Shown here one piece after another: positions 1 through 54,255 of a stretch of 64,000 nucleotides of DNA; position 1 is the stretch's first letter, and each line of letters starts with the position of its first letter. The stretch lies in the NCBI GenBank assembly GCA_037013685.1, contig CM072908.1:6771001-6835000 (forward strand), given 5' to 3'. The translations under genes and the position numbers were made by a program. The notes under the pieces are model-generated. The model searched no databases, had not been told where the DNA came from, and worked only from the letters and a program-made list of their open reading frames with translations. This stretch comes from Acridotheres tristis (lineage: Eukaryota; Chordata; Aves; Passeriformes; Sturnidae).

Positions 1-1113
1 GGGTGGCTTTGCAGAGGCCCAGAGATGTATTTTGGAAAATAAAGGTGGTGCAAGCAGTGCCTCCCTGCCCAGGGCACAGGAGAGCTGCGATTGAGGGACA
101 AGCCAGAGCTGAAAAGAAGGTGGGAACAGATTGGCCTGGGAGGGACTGAAGGTGACAATAACAACCCCAGAAGAAAACAAGAACAAAAGGGGGAAGTGTT
201 TTGGAAAGTTTCAGCTGGTCCAGGCCACACAGAGAGGCTCCAAGGTTCTCAGTGCTGCACAAAGGCAAAGAGCTGCAGGCTCCAAAATCCTCTGCACTGA
301 GGCTGGGAAGTCAGCAAAGACTCTGGGGAGTTTGTTACTTAAAATAGGAATGAGAAGACTGAGGGAAAATGCCTCAAAATGGATGAAATTACTCAAAGTG
401 ATGAATTGAACCTTGAGCTGAACAACAGAGAGCCAATCTCCTCTCCAAAAAAATATTAGTTTATTTGTCAGAGACATTATTTGGGGAAAAAATTCCTTTG
501 TGATGCAGGAGAGCCTGGATGAGCTGTGGGATTACTTTGAACTTGACTGTGGGCAGGAGCTCCCTGAATTTCTGACATCTCTGTGCTGGGTCAGGCTCCA
601 GGATTTAATTAATGTGGGGATTCATTAAATCTGGGGAGAGCAGGGACCTGCTGGGCCCCCCCACCTGCTGCAGGTGACACAGAAGCCTCACCTTTCCGTG
701 GTGGTTTCCTTGTCCTGCTGCCTCCTCCCTCTGGAATTCCCTTTCCCAAATCTTCTGCAATGTTGGAGTCTGACAAACAGAGGCCTGAGTTCCTCAGAGA
801 GATCAACAAGCTGCAGTGAGAGCTCAAAAACACAGTCCTAGATATCAGTGCAGAAAACAAGTCTTAAAAAACTAGTCTCTGTGAGAGCTCCAAAACATAG
901 TTTTGACATAAAATATAATAAGAATATTGCTTACATTTTCCATTTAGAACAGATAGGCCATATGTGCAGGTTATATGTAAACTTTTGTATTAAAAACTAG
1001 AATTCTAAAAGGTTTAGAAGAAATGCTTCAGATTCGTGTTTTTAGCTCGTTATGGAATTTGTAAATAAGAATCCACGAATTGGAGTGAGAGCTCCCTCGT
1101 GCTCTCTTCTTCC

Positions 1114-1115
1114 AC

Positions 1116-1177
<62 letters not shown>
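1114..1177. repeat. (ATC)n trinucleotide microsatellite
   Basis: About 21 uninterrupted ATC units, followed by an A/G-only tract (about 1189-1232). The Ser/Asp homopolymer frames across it are a product of the repeat. Confidence 0.97.
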
Positions 1178-1184
1178 CTACCAC

Positions 1185-1440
1185 CACATGAAGAAGAAGA
1201 AAAGAAGAAGAAAAGAAAAGAAGAAGAAAAGACCAGGGAGCATCTGCCCCTCGAGGCTGCTCCAGGCTGCAGCTCCAGCCCCCTCGGGCCTTGCACCAGG
1301 AGCTGCTTCTGCTTCTAACGGGACTTTGCTTTTATTTGGGACTCTGCTGAAAGCTTTTAGTGTGGACTTGGGACTCTTTGCCTTTTGAGACCGATGTGCT
1401 TTTACAATAAACAACTTTATGGCAACTCACAACTGCTCAG
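1185..1440 (+). mobile_element. Possible LTR fragment, + orientation
   Basis: A sequence with repeated GGGACT(T/C) motifs (1319-1375) leads to AATAAA at 1406-1411 and then a CTTTATGGCA-like end, a layout common in songbird retroviral LTRs. Boundaries and family are not established; it could also be the 3' end of an unidentified transcript. Confidence 0.3.
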
Positions 1441-4129
1441 CTCTTTTGAAGAGAACCAAAAATCCCGACACTGGAAGTGCAGCACAGCTGAGTGCCCTCC
1501 CTGCAGGGATGGGAACCTCCCCTGCTCCCCTCTGCCCCTTCCCAAATCCCACAGCTCCCACCAAACTCTCCTGTTCTGTCTCTCTCTGCAATTGCCCAGA
1601 AATGTTTCCAAACCCGCACTGGGCTGGAGCTGCTGACCATAAACACAGAGGGAGCTGTGATGTTCCAGTGCCACAAAAGATTCCCTGGACTTTTGCCAAT
1701 GGAGGAAAAATGATTTTTCACCCTGGATGTGTCTGTGGCACCTTTCAGGACACGGAAAGACCGTGGTGGAGCCTCAAGGGATGTGCTGGGGACATCCAGT
1801 CCCCCAGACCTGGCTGGAATCCCACATTTTCCTCCTGGGCAGGAGCCTCCAGGCCCTGGGTGCAAACTGTAAATCCTGGAGGATTCCCTGCTCACCTTGG
1901 GGACAGCCCAGGGCTCCTTCCTGGCCAGTTCTTACCCCAGGGGGCTCAGGGATCCTGCAGGCAGGAGAGTGACAGAAATGAGCACAAAACCACCAAGTCC
2001 AGGCTCCCAAATGAACTCCTGAGTGTGGCCAGGCAGCTTTGGAGCTGCTCTGGGGAGAGGCTCCCAAAACATCCCCAAGATCTCCCGAGGTCTGGGTGGG
2101 CTTTTTAGGAGCCACTCTTGGGTCACGTTTCTGTTTCCCGATAAGAAAATTGGGATTGGCCTTGACTGGGTTGCTGCAGGGCCACGTTCCCATTCCAGGT
2201 GGGAATGATTCACAACTCACGTGTGAGGAATCGAGGATTCAGGGAAAAACAAGCTCTGAGCTCACAAAGAGCCCTGGAAAAGGCTGTTGGGTGGATCAAG
2301 GACAAAATCACTTCAGAGATGTTCCCCTGGCACACTGAGTTGAAAAAGCCAGGGGCAACCACCTGAACCTCCAGGAACTGTAACCCCTTGTTTCCAGGAG
2401 GGAAAAAAATAATGAATAAATCCCTATTTGCAGGGGTTTCTGCAGGATTGATCCCACCCTTTCACACTGACAGCTGGGGAGGAACCAGCTCCAGCCCTTT
2501 TATCCAAACCCTGCAGATCAGCAGGGATCCCACTCCTCTCCCAAAGGGAATGTGTCAGTAGGAGAAGCTGCTTTGGGGTAAAATTATCAATAAAATGGTA
2601 CAAGGATGTGTGGAGGAGAAGCCCCTGTGCTGTATTTTAACCCCAGGAAGGTTGGGGGCCTTTGGGCATTGCCCCCAAATACCCCATCCCTGGATGGGGA
2701 GTTTTTGGGGCGTGTAAGGAGGCCTGGATGTGCCTCTGGAGAGATTTTATTTTCCTGGTGCTTATTAAGCCTTTCTTGAGCAGGATCCTCCCTTTGCTCA
2801 GTGCTGTTCCTGCAGCCAGGCCTTGTTCCTGCAGGTCCCAGAACTGGAGTGGGAATTACAGCCTCCCTCCTGTCCCACAGGGATTTTCTCCCCCATCCCA
2901 CTGGTGCCACAGAGCCCAGGAAGGATCAGACACGTTCCTGCTCCCTGATCTTGGATTCTGCAGCTCTCCTGCTCCTTCCCTTCCCCCTGGGAGCATCAGG
3001 CACCTCAGAGTGGATTTCCTGCTCCAAAACTCAGAGTTTTCTTTCTGGAAAGGAGTCCCCACCCTGGCACTCCTCAGCCTGACTCAGCCTCGTCCCTTCC
3101 CTTGGGAAACACAAACCCTCTGTGGGTAAATCACAGAGAATCCAACCAAACCTGGTGCAACCTCCAGGTCCTCAGTGATCACAAATGTCCCTGGAGCAGC
3201 AGGAGAAGAGGGAATGATCAGAGATCCCAGCTCTGCTTCTTCTGGGGCTGCTGCCATCCACCCCAGCCTTCCACGGGGGGAATATTTTGGGATTGGAGAA
3301 GCAGAATAACACTGGCCCTACAGCCCTTCTCCAGTGGGCAAAGTGTGTGATTTTAAAAAGGGCAAATATTAAGCAGAAATTGGGAAAATTCAGGTGTTTG
3401 TGGTTTAAGTTCAGCTTTGACATAGGGAGAGAGGCTGAGCTTTAAAAACAACGAGTACCAAGAGCACCATGTTTAGTCCTGGCTGCTCTTTGCAGGGATG
3501 TTGGGTCTGACACCTTTCCCATCTTTCCCTGCCACTGGGACAGGGCAGGGGCTGCAAAAGGGGTAAAGGAGATGTTTTAATCTGGGAAGGAGGCAGAGGG
3601 GAGGGCAGGGCAGCCAGGGACACCCTCTCATTAAAGGGTTGTTGGGCTGGAGTGCCTCAGAGGGAGAGATCTCTGCCCTAACAGTGATAACCCAATAATT
3701 ACTGTTATTAATCATCATCCCGCTTGTTCTTTCCCAAGTGCTGTGCCAGCAGGGCCTCAGTCACCCTCATTACAAACCCTGGGGAGAGTCAGGGCTGCCC
3801 TCAGCCCGAGATGGAGATGGGAAAGGGCTTGGGATGCTCCTGTGGGGACTGAAACCTCTGTGGCTTGGGCACAAATGACAGCCCCGAGCGAGCCCGTGGT
3901 CACCGTGCTGGGGTTTGGGGTGCTGCCCCTGGGTGTCTCATGCTGGAGGTGCCCGCCCCACCCCAGTCTGTGTTTGGGACACCCCCAGGCCCTTCTCGGG
4001 GGTTTAATCCCTGCAGCTTCTCCCAGGCTGCTGGTTTTAATCCCATTTAATGAGCAAAGAGCAAACCCAGCAGCATCCTTCAATTATTGCTAACGTTTGA
4101 TGGCCACGAGCTGATTCCAGCGGGTGACA

Positions 4130-5350
4130 TCAGGCACCGAACGCACCTCCGGAGCTCCGGCCGTTCCCATTTCCCTTCCTGCAGCCGCCTTTTGCTGCTC
4201 TCAGCAGTTTTTTGTAGCTCAGCGGCTGCAGCAGCGCTGCCCAGCCCAGGGCTGGACCCGCGGGGGCTCCACCCGAGCTCCGGTCCCGCAGGAGCAGCGC
4301 AGGAAAGCCGGGAGGGAACCGCTCCAAAACCCCGGCCCCGGGACTCGGGGATCTGCCAGAGCGGGTTCGTGCAGAGCATCTCCAGGGGCCGGGGAAACCT
4401 GAGCGCTCCAGGGGCGATGTCCCTGCCTGTGTCCCCGTGAATGCTCAGGTGCGATGCCCTGGTGTCCCTGGGAGCGCTCCAGGTGTGATGTCCCCGCCTG
4501 TGTCCCCAGGAGCGCTCCAGGTGTGATGTCCTGGTGTCCCTGGGAGTGTCCCGCTGTCCCTGCTGAGGCAGGAGGGAGGTGCCGGGGGATGCTCGGGAAA
4601 TCCCAGCCCCACATTCCCGATCCACGTCCAGCTTCCATCACAGCTCCCACCAGGAACATTTCCGTGTCCTGCAAAACCTGTCAGGCTAAAAGCCCCCAGT
4701 GCAAGCAAGGAAAATAACCAGCTAATGGCTTCTGGAAGAGAGGTTTAGACCGGGAGCTAAAAATAAATCCCAATTCAACTCAACCCTCCCCAGTGCTGGA
4801 GCTTTGGGTGCCGCTCAACCCAGCAAAGTTTGGGGCAACAACGAGAGAGAAATCATTTATTCTGTCAATGTAAAAGTCACCCTGCACTTGAATTAATCAG
4901 GCCAGGGTCCGCCTGCTGCCTTCAGAATGAAGAAATTGCCCATTTTGGGATGGGAGCGCCGCACGTGGCCGTGCCCGGATCGCGGATCAGCACCCCGCGA
5001 TCACCCTGAGGTGCTGCCGGAGCAATCCCGGGCGCTGGGACACACCCGGCCGGCCTGTCCGGGCCCATCTCCGCGTGTTTGCCGCTCTGCTCAAAGCCGA
5101 TGAAGTGTTTGGTTCCTAAGGAAGCAGAGAGCGCTGCCGCCGTCTCCACGGAAATTCCGGCGTGTCCCGACCGCGGATGCGCCGCTCGGCGTCTTTATCT
5201 TCTCCTGAGCCTTTCGGGGCTGCACCTGCGGCAGCGGCTTTGTTTGCAAAATATTTACAGCTCTCCATGGAGGAGATCAGCCCCGGCCGGGCTGGGAGGG
5301 GTGCGGATGTGCTGAACCCCGTCCCTCCCTCCCGTGCATCCCCAATTCTC
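4130..5350. promoter_or_regulatory. CpG-rich upstream patches, possible distal element
   Basis: Two CpG-rich segments (about 4130-4560 and 4950-5310) about 4-5 kb upstream of IFFO2. Two forkhead-like motifs lie close together, TGTTTGC at 5241-5247 and TATTTAC at 5252-5258. No open frame with protein character. The 4.4-4.55 kb part is a minisatellite. Confidence 0.3.
4401..4555. repeat. 33-38-bp minisatellite, about four copies
   Basis: The unit begins GAGCGCTCCAGG and contains GATGTCC and GTGTCCC; starts at 4401, 4439 (variant), 4472 and 4510. Confidence 0.8.
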
Positions 5351-7109
5351 TGCCGCCCTTTGGCTGTGCAGGAGCATCCTCTCTCCTTGGGCTGGGTCTG
5401 TTTCGTGCTGCCGATGCCCATAAACCCCCAAGTGTGAACAAATGAGGTTTTTGTGACTGCAGGAATAAACTCTCAGTGGGAGAAGGTTCTGGGTTTCGGC
5501 AGCAGCTCCTCTCTGCCGTGAGCTGATGGGACAGGGAGGAGACAAACCGGGGGAGAAAACAGCGTCTGGGGAGGAGAAAGGTCCTTTAGAGGCAGAAAAG
5601 GTGCGGGGAGGAGAAGCTGCTGCTCCGTGGAACTCGCATCGCCAGCAGCAGCCCCACGAACACTTTCTGCCCCCGCAGCGTGCCCGGTGACAATTCCCGG
5701 CACCATCCAAAGGCTGGAAACCATCCCGGGCACCTGCCCGGCCCTTTCCCGGCCCTGGGCACGGCCCCGGGGCCCTGGGGACACCGCGGGTGTCGGGTGG
5801 GGCTGAGTCACCCCAGGAGTCACCGGGGCTGTCCCCAAGCCCTGCCCATCCTCCCCCGTGCCCGGGCGGGCAGGGCTGCTCCTGCCCCCGTTCCACAACA
5901 AAAAAAAAACGGGGCTGAGGCAGAAAAGGCACTGCTGGAATGGGCAAAATATAAAAATTCGCTATATTTTTATTCCCTTAGTTTTGTCTGGCCTGGGTTT
6001 TTAGGCAGTCCCACAGGGCTGTGGCCTGAGGAATGGGAAGGGGCTGAGGGAGGGATGAGGGGACGCAGCCTCACCTCGATGTGAGAAAATCCCAGCCCAG
6101 CAGGATCCCCTGAGGTCACTGAGGGGCATTTTGGGGGCCTGGGGAGTTCTGTGGGTGTCAAACCAGAGGAATTTTGCTTGTTTTAGAGAGACGTTTGTTC
6201 AACCCTGGTGATGCCCATCAGCCCAGGAGCAGCACCTGCATGGAACGGGAGCTCTGGCCTTGGGTTTGGGTTGGTTTGCCTGGAAAATTGTCACTTTACC
6301 AAGGAAAAAAGAATTTTCCATGAGTGTCAGACTAACAGAGCCTCAAGGGATGCAACCAATCCCAGGAAAAGTAACATTAAAAATCTGAGCCAGTGTAGAG
6401 AGCAGCCCTGAACGGTCACCGAGGTTTGGGAGGGCAGGATGCACTTTTTCCAAAGGGAAAAGAAAATGAGTGTAAAATCAATTCCAAGGGCCTGGCTTCC
6501 CCAGTCCCTGCTCCAAGTGTGGGTGAAGCAGCTGGGAGCAAACCCATCCCGGAGTGTTGTTATTATCCCTGGCACCCCCGGAGTGGCCACTGCGGGTCCC
6601 TGCGCTCAGGAACAGCCCCGCTTGCCAGCCCTGCTCCTCCCTGGCCAAATCGGAAAGGGCTCATCAGGGCTCCATTATTTATATCCGCAATTGGCAGCGG
6701 CACGGAGCTCTCCTCGGCAGGAATCGCAGGAATTCCCGGCAGGGGCTGGGGATTCCCATCTCTCCCAGTCCAAGATTAATTAATTTCTGCTGTTAATTCC
6801 GGGGGATTCACTGAGGCCGCAGCCCAGCAGGACCCTGGGTGTGACCGTGGCCATCCCAGGGAGAGGCTGGAGTTCATTAGGAAAAGGACTAATTTGGTTT
6901 AATTACTCGGGATGAGGCGTTGGTGGATCCAGGGAGCTGCAAGGGGCAGGTACCAAACCCTTCATTTCCTGCTTTATCGACCCCTCAGGTGCCTTCCTGC
7001 TTCCCTAAAGGAATAAAATAATAACAAATTAAAATAAAACCCATCTGGATTCTGAAATCACGCAGCATCACCAGAGAGGGTGCTGGTGCCCAAACCAGGG
7101 AAACCCATC

Positions 7110-7260
7110 AAACCCCAGCACAGTTTGGGTTGGAAGGGACCTTACAGCTCATCCATCCCACCCTGCCGGGGTAGGAACTCCTTCCACTGTCCCGGGTGGT
7201 TCCAAGCCTTGGAATTTCCCAAATCTGGGACAAACCCGCTCCTGGCTGGCTGCTGCTCCC
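7110..7260 (-). mobile_element. CR1 LINE 3' fragment, reverse
   Basis: Contains the reverse complement of the CR1 3' end: GTTTGGGTTGGAAGGGACCT, then a CATCCCACCCTGCC-like run and CTTCCACTGTCCC. Diverged and truncated. Confidence 0.8.
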
Positions 7261-7373
7261 AGCAATGCCCTCGGTATTGGCAGTTTTAGTCAATTCTCGC
7301 CTTTCCCAAGTGAATTATTTCCCCGTGGATCTGTAGGGTGGCACAAAGTCCGAGAGCATTTCCTGGGGATCTG

Positions 7374-7655
7374 CTGGGGTTTGGGATGGAAATCCTGCAG
7401 GGTTTGGGATGGAAATCCTGCAGGGTTTGGGATGGAAATCCTCAGGGGTTTTGGGATGGAAATCCTGCAGGGGTTTTGGGATGGAAATCCTGCAGGGTTC
7501 GGGATGGAAATCCTGCAGGGGTTTTGGGATGGAAATCCTGCAGGTTCGGGATGGAAATCCTGCAGGTTCGGGATGGAAATCCTGCAGGGGTTTGGGATGG
7601 AAATCCTGCAGGGATTCGGGATGGAAATCCTGCAGGGTTTGGGATGGAAATCTGG
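7374..7655. repeat. 24-bp minisatellite, about 12 copies
   Basis: Unit GGTTTGGGATGGAAATCC followed by TGCAGG, with small length variants (extra T, or TTCGGG for TTTGGG). Each unit contains a CCTGCAG palindrome core and a GGAAATCC motif. The repeat keeps frames open on both strands, giving proline- or tryptophan-rich artefacts. Confidence 0.95.
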
Positions 7656-7957
7656 CGCTGTTCGCTGACACCCACGGGCAGCAGCCACAGCCCTGCCCCG
7701 CAGCCTCCCAGGGGGTTCTGTAAGCCCAGCCCCAAACACAAACCCAGCTCGGGAGGTTTTGTGCTGGGGGAGAGACAAATCCTTCAGGTGTTTTTTGAGT
7801 CACCCTTTTAATGAAGCACCTCCACCCAGCACATATATATTTTTTTTTTCCAGGAGGTGCTGGCAAAACGCAGGTTAGTAACACATTAACAGAGCCCTTT
7901 GAAGAACCCTGGTTTCGGTGCTGAGTGTGGCTGGAGGTGCTGGTGGAGTTTCAGCAA

Positions 7958-8168
7958 GTGGGGTTAAACATAAATATAAACATAAACATAAATACAAATA
8001 TAATAATATAATAATATAATAATATAAAAATAAAAATATAACATGGCAATATAACTATAACTTAACCTGGCAATGTATATAAAAATAAATAGAAAATAAC
8101 ATGGCAATATAAATATAAATATAAATATAAATATAAGTATAAATATAAGTATAAATATAAATATAACC
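7958..8168. repeat. AT-rich (ATAAAT)n-type simple sequence
   Basis: Irregular ATAAATAT / AATATA tract of about 200 bp, interrupted twice by TAACATGGCAATATAA-like and TAACCTGGCAA-like segments, which suggests local duplication of a longer unit. Confidence 0.85.
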
Positions 8169-8484
8169 TGGCAAGCCCCATTGTTTTATTTCAGAAATGG
8201 TATTTGGGTAAACAGTGTTCCTGCAGCTTTACACCAGCCTGGCTGAGAGTTGTCCCTATGTTTCCCTTGCATCATTCCGTGCCCAGCAGAGCAATGCGGC
8301 GATCACATCATTCAATTAAACAATATCCTCTGATTGCCCAGAGGTCCGGGAGCAGCAGTTGGGAAACACTAATTTAATAACTTAATTATTATCATATCAG
8401 CATTATTAGCACTTAGGCAGGGCTCTGCTTTGGATAACAAAACCCGAGGTTTATCATTTATTCTGATCTGACCTAATCGTGCAA

Positions 8485-8725
8485 TCATGGGATTGGAATG
8501 GACCTTAAAGATCATCCCAGCCCTGCCATGGACAGCGGCAATTCCCACTATCCCAGGCTGCTCCAGGCCTTATCCAGCCTGGTTTTGAACGCTGCCAGGT
8601 TTGGGGCATCCACAGCTTCTCTGGAAAACCCGTGCCAGGGTCTCCCCACCCTCACAGGGAAGAATTTCTGCCCAATATCCAACCAAAATTTCCCCTTCTT
8701 CAATTTGTAGCCATTCTCCCTTGTC
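8485..8725 (-). mobile_element. CR1 LINE 3' fragment, reverse
   Basis: Starts GGGATTGGAATGGACCTTAA and runs through the CR1 landmarks CAGGCTGCTCCAGGCCTTAT and CCCACCCTCACAGGGAAGAA. About 240 bp. The (CTCCT)n array starts about 80 bp beyond its right edge. Confidence 0.88.
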
Positions 8726-8802
8726 CCATCATTCCTGTTCCGGATGCAGAGCCCTCCTCCGGCTCCTCTGGTGTCCCTTCACCCCCTGGGATGTCCCCAC
8801 AC

Positions 8803-9005
8803 CCTCCTCTCCTCTCCTCTCCTCTCCTCTCCTCTCCTCTCCTCTCCTCTCCTCCTCCTCTCCTCTCCTCTCCTCTCCTCTCCTCTCCTCTCCCCTCCTC
8901 CTCTCCTCCCTCCTCTCCTCTCCTCTCCTCTCCTCTCCCTCTCCTCTCCTCTCCTCTCCCTCTCCTCTCCTCTCCTCTCCTCTCCTCTCCTCTCCTCTTC
9001 TCTCC
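8803..9005. repeat. (CTCCT)n pentanucleotide array
   Basis: About 200 bp of CTCCT units with a few CCT or CCCT slips, all pyrimidine on the + strand. It lies directly upstream of the IFFO2 CpG island. Polypurine-polypyrimidine mirror sequence of this kind can form triplex DNA (established for such repeats). Confidence 0.97.
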
Positions 9006-9286
9006 GGCTGAGCATTCCCCACTGTCCCAGCCTGGCTCCAAGGGGGATTAGCGGGGGATTATTAATCCTGCGGTGTCCCGGAGAGCCAGCAGCAGGGATG
9101 CGGGGCCGGGGGCCTGGATCTGCTTCACTGGACCTTTGCCCATTAATGCGGGGACCCCTGCGGGCTCTGGAGCGCCTTCGGACCCCGGGGCTCCCCAAAA
9201 ATCAGCGCCCCCCCCCCCCAATCCCGAACCCCGCGCGGGGACTCGCGGAGGGAGCGGCGGGGGCTGCGGCAGCGAGGGGCGGGGCT

Positions 9287-9294
9287 ATGCAAAT
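9287..9294 (+). promoter_or_regulatory. Octamer motif (POU/Oct site) upstream of IFFO2
   Basis: Exact ATGCAAAT, about 290 bp before the start codon, directly after a GC box. Degenerate copies of the same GC-box plus TATGNAAATGA arrangement follow it (see findings). Known binding site of POU-family factors; use here is inferred. Confidence 0.5.
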
Positions 9295-9317
9295 GAGCCT
9301 CGGGTTTATGAAAATGA

Positions 9318-51566
<42,249 letters not shown>

Positions 51567-54007
51567 TAGGAAGTGGGAGCATTCCAGTGAAGGGGAAGAT
51601 GGAGAGAAAAGATTCCAAACCAATTGCTGGGGGAAAAGGTGAAAGACTTGAGAGCCCCTGCAGAGGGACTCTGAGGACTCGTTCCTACACGCATCCCCTC
51701 CCACCCAAGGATTGGTGCTGTACATTTCTATTGTTCTACAAACCATAAATGCAGAGTCCTGTAGGAAAACATGGTGTTTTAATTGTGCCTTTGCCCCAAG
51801 CTGAGCCACTTTGAGCTCCAGTGGAATATTAATAGCAGGTGTTTTTATAAAATATATTATTTAAAAAAAAACCCAACCAAAGCTGGTGGCAGCAGAGGAT
51901 GGTGCTGCAGAGGCTCTGGGTACTTCAATAAGCTGCTGGTTTTATTGAGCTGCTGCACTGATTGGCAAGAGCAACACTGGCAAAAAGAGCAGCAAAACCA
52001 AGACAATTATGGTGCAATTACCAATGTCTGGCACAAAAAAAAAACCAACAAAAAACCAAAAATTAGTTGCCTCCAAATTGAACTGCAAATGTTTAAAAAT
52101 AACAGTGGGTTTGGAGACAGCTCGTAGGGTGAAGCAGTTCTACAAAATTCAGAGGGTTTTCTTCATCCCACCTTTTGGGATGAGGGAGCCTTTGGGATGT
52201 GTCCAAGGTTTCTGCTGGACTCCAGGACCTGGAGGAGCAGGACTCAGCTCGGTGGCAAAGCAGGGGGGCACAGGAGGGGTCACTGGTGGGGGGACTATCA
52301 CTGAGTAACTACTATGCAAAAACAAAAAAAAAAGCTCGCCTTATTTATATGGAATGTTTGGTCCCTGCTGGGCTACAGTTATCCCTTGGGAAAAGGAAAG
52401 CTAAACCCACATTTGCACACTTAGATGTCTGTAGAGCTTCTTTTGAGGTGGAATGTCCTATCACAATGCCTTTGTTTCCAGTGCTTGGATTAGGAGGGGG
52501 ATCAGCCCTTCAGGTCCATAGTGGTTTGTTTGTGTCTTTTTTCAGGTTTTTTTTTTTTTTAGTGTTTGCAGATTTTCCTTTGCAGACAGAGAGGTAACTC
52601 CATTTTATGCTGCTTCCATGACGTGTAGAGCAGGGTAGGTGAAGCATCAGGATAAACTGACATAGTTGTAGGCTGGAGACAGGACTTTGGGAGAGCTCCA
52701 GACCACGGTTCTTCAGGAAAGCTGAACACTGGGAAATGCTGTAATCCTTTCTAGGGCATAGTAAACTGAATCCCAGAGTGCTGCTGCCCTAGAACTGGGG
52801 AGGAACAGCCACGTGCTTTCTCTGTGAGAAAGTGGCAAGACCTTGGCTTTGCCCATATTTCTGTATTTTTACCCAGGAGAAGCAGCAGCAAAGTCGGATC
52901 ACGTGGTGGTGGCTGAGGAAACCCCAGCACCACTGAGCTCTTCACGGTTAGAATGGGAACTGTAGCACCTCAGCCAGGTAAAAACAGGGTATAAACCTCA
53001 GCCAATAACTTTCTGTTTGTTTTCAGACCAAGCTTGAGAGCATAGCTGATACTGCTCAAAGCCAGTGTGGGGTTAAGCAGTGGTTGGAACTCAGAGTAAA
53101 TACCAAATGTGTTTGTTTTGCCTGCCAGGAAGCTTGGGAAATGCTGTGCAGGAGCAGTGCTAGGGCTGGAGAGGGAAAATCCCCATTTCAGCACCCTCTC
53201 AGTGCTCTGGAAAGGCAAAGTGGCCAATCCTGTGAGCTTCCTGAGTGCTGCTCCCAAGCCTCTGGAGCTGCACTGCAAACAGCCAGTGCAGATACATGCT
53301 GCTCATTCCATAGGGAGCCTGGAAAATGGCTCATTCCTGCATGGACACTCCTCAGTCTGGCATGGCCATGGAGAGGGGCAGGACCTGGGGGGTTCCTGCT
53401 GGAGCTGTGGGCACAGGAATGTTTCCCCTCCCGTGTTGGTGCCTGGCTGGCAGCTTCATCTGGGTCAAACGAGCTCCCTGCCTTTTCCAGGCCGGGAAGG
53501 AGGGTCTGGAATGATCCATCAGGATCCACAGTGTGGAGGGCACGAGCCACAGCTGATGGCTTCTGTCCAAGCCCGTGGATCCAAGGATGTCCCTGTGGTG
53601 TCCTCAATGATGGCAATGCTCAGTGCAGAGTAGGTGACAGCTCCTTGGATCCTGGAGTGAGGGGCTTTCCAAAGCCTGGTCTGTCCTGTAAATGTAGATA
53701 ACTTTTCTGGGAAAGAAACCTCATTCCAAAGTGCTCATTCCTGTCATTTCTTAGGTGGCCAAAGTGGTAAATGAGATGTTCACTAGGGCTGCAAGCTGGG
53801 GGGTGGGTGGGGGAATTTGGGATATTTCGTGGAGTGGGCTGGGACTGCATGTTTGAAATCTGCAATTTTAAGGGTTTTGAAGGGTTTTGAACTTCAGCTG
53901 CTCCCGAGGAGCCTCTCCCGAGGCTGAGGAAGCGTCTGCCAAGGCTGGATGTCTGTGATGCTCCAGTGGCCGGGGCAGGCATTGCTCAGCACAGTGAATC
54001 AGCTCCT

Positions 54008-54255
54008 GGAGCCTGTCCCTGGCTCCTCTCACCTGGGGAATGCTCCCGGAGCCTGTCTCTGGCTCCTCTCACCTGGGGAATGCTCCCGGAGCCTGTCTCT
54101 GGCTCCTCTCACCTGGGGAACTCCCCCTGGAGCCTGTCTCTGGCTCCTCTCACCTGGGGAACTCCCCCTGGAGCCTGTCCCTGGCTCCTCTCACCTGGGA
54201 ATGCTCCTGGAGCCTGTCCCTGGCTTCCCTCTGCCTGGGGATGCTCCTGGCACCA
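54008..54255. repeat. 40-41-bp minisatellite, six copies
   Basis: Unit GGAGCCTGTCTCTGGCTCCT followed by CTCACCTGGGGAATGCTCCC, with a GAACTCCCCCT variant in copies 3-4; the last copy is diverged. Lies in the probable IFFO2 3' UTR. Confidence 0.95.

Larger units (their letters stand above)
1..9080. other. Region upstream of IFFO2, no recognised gene
   Basis: No spliced or single-exon frame with recognisable protein character was found. Contents, left to right: an AATAAA at 38-43 that could end a neighbouring transcript; a trinucleotide repeat (1114-1177); an LTR-like segment (about 1185-1440); GC-rich patches with a short minisatellite (4.1-5.4 kb); reverse CR1 fragments at 7.1 and 8.5 kb; a 24-bp minisatellite (7.4 kb); AT-rich simple sequence (8.0 kb); and a pentanucleotide repeat (8.8-9.0 kb). 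In mammals, as I recall, UBR4 lies upstream of IFFO2 in the same orientation, so its 3' end may lie to the left; I could not identify any UBR4 coding sequence. Confidence 0.7.

Noticed and set aside
38..43. AATAAA as the 3' end of UBR4
   Set aside because: Gene order in other vertebrates makes it possible, but no UBR4 exon or downstream element is visible, so it is not listed as a feature.
1419..2108. 229-codon + strand frame
   Set aside because: No recognisable domain, low-complexity Pro/Ser/Trp composition typical of random GC-rich DNA, and no splice or promoter support.
7290..7884. Frames with Ile-Ser-Ile-Pro-Asn-Pro or Asp-Phe-His-Pro repeats
   Set aside because: Produced by the 24-bp minisatellite, whose length is a multiple of three.
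8700..9198. Arg-Gly-Glu-Glu-rich and Leu-Ser-Ser-Pro-rich frames
   Set aside because: Translations of the (CTCCT)n array on either strand.
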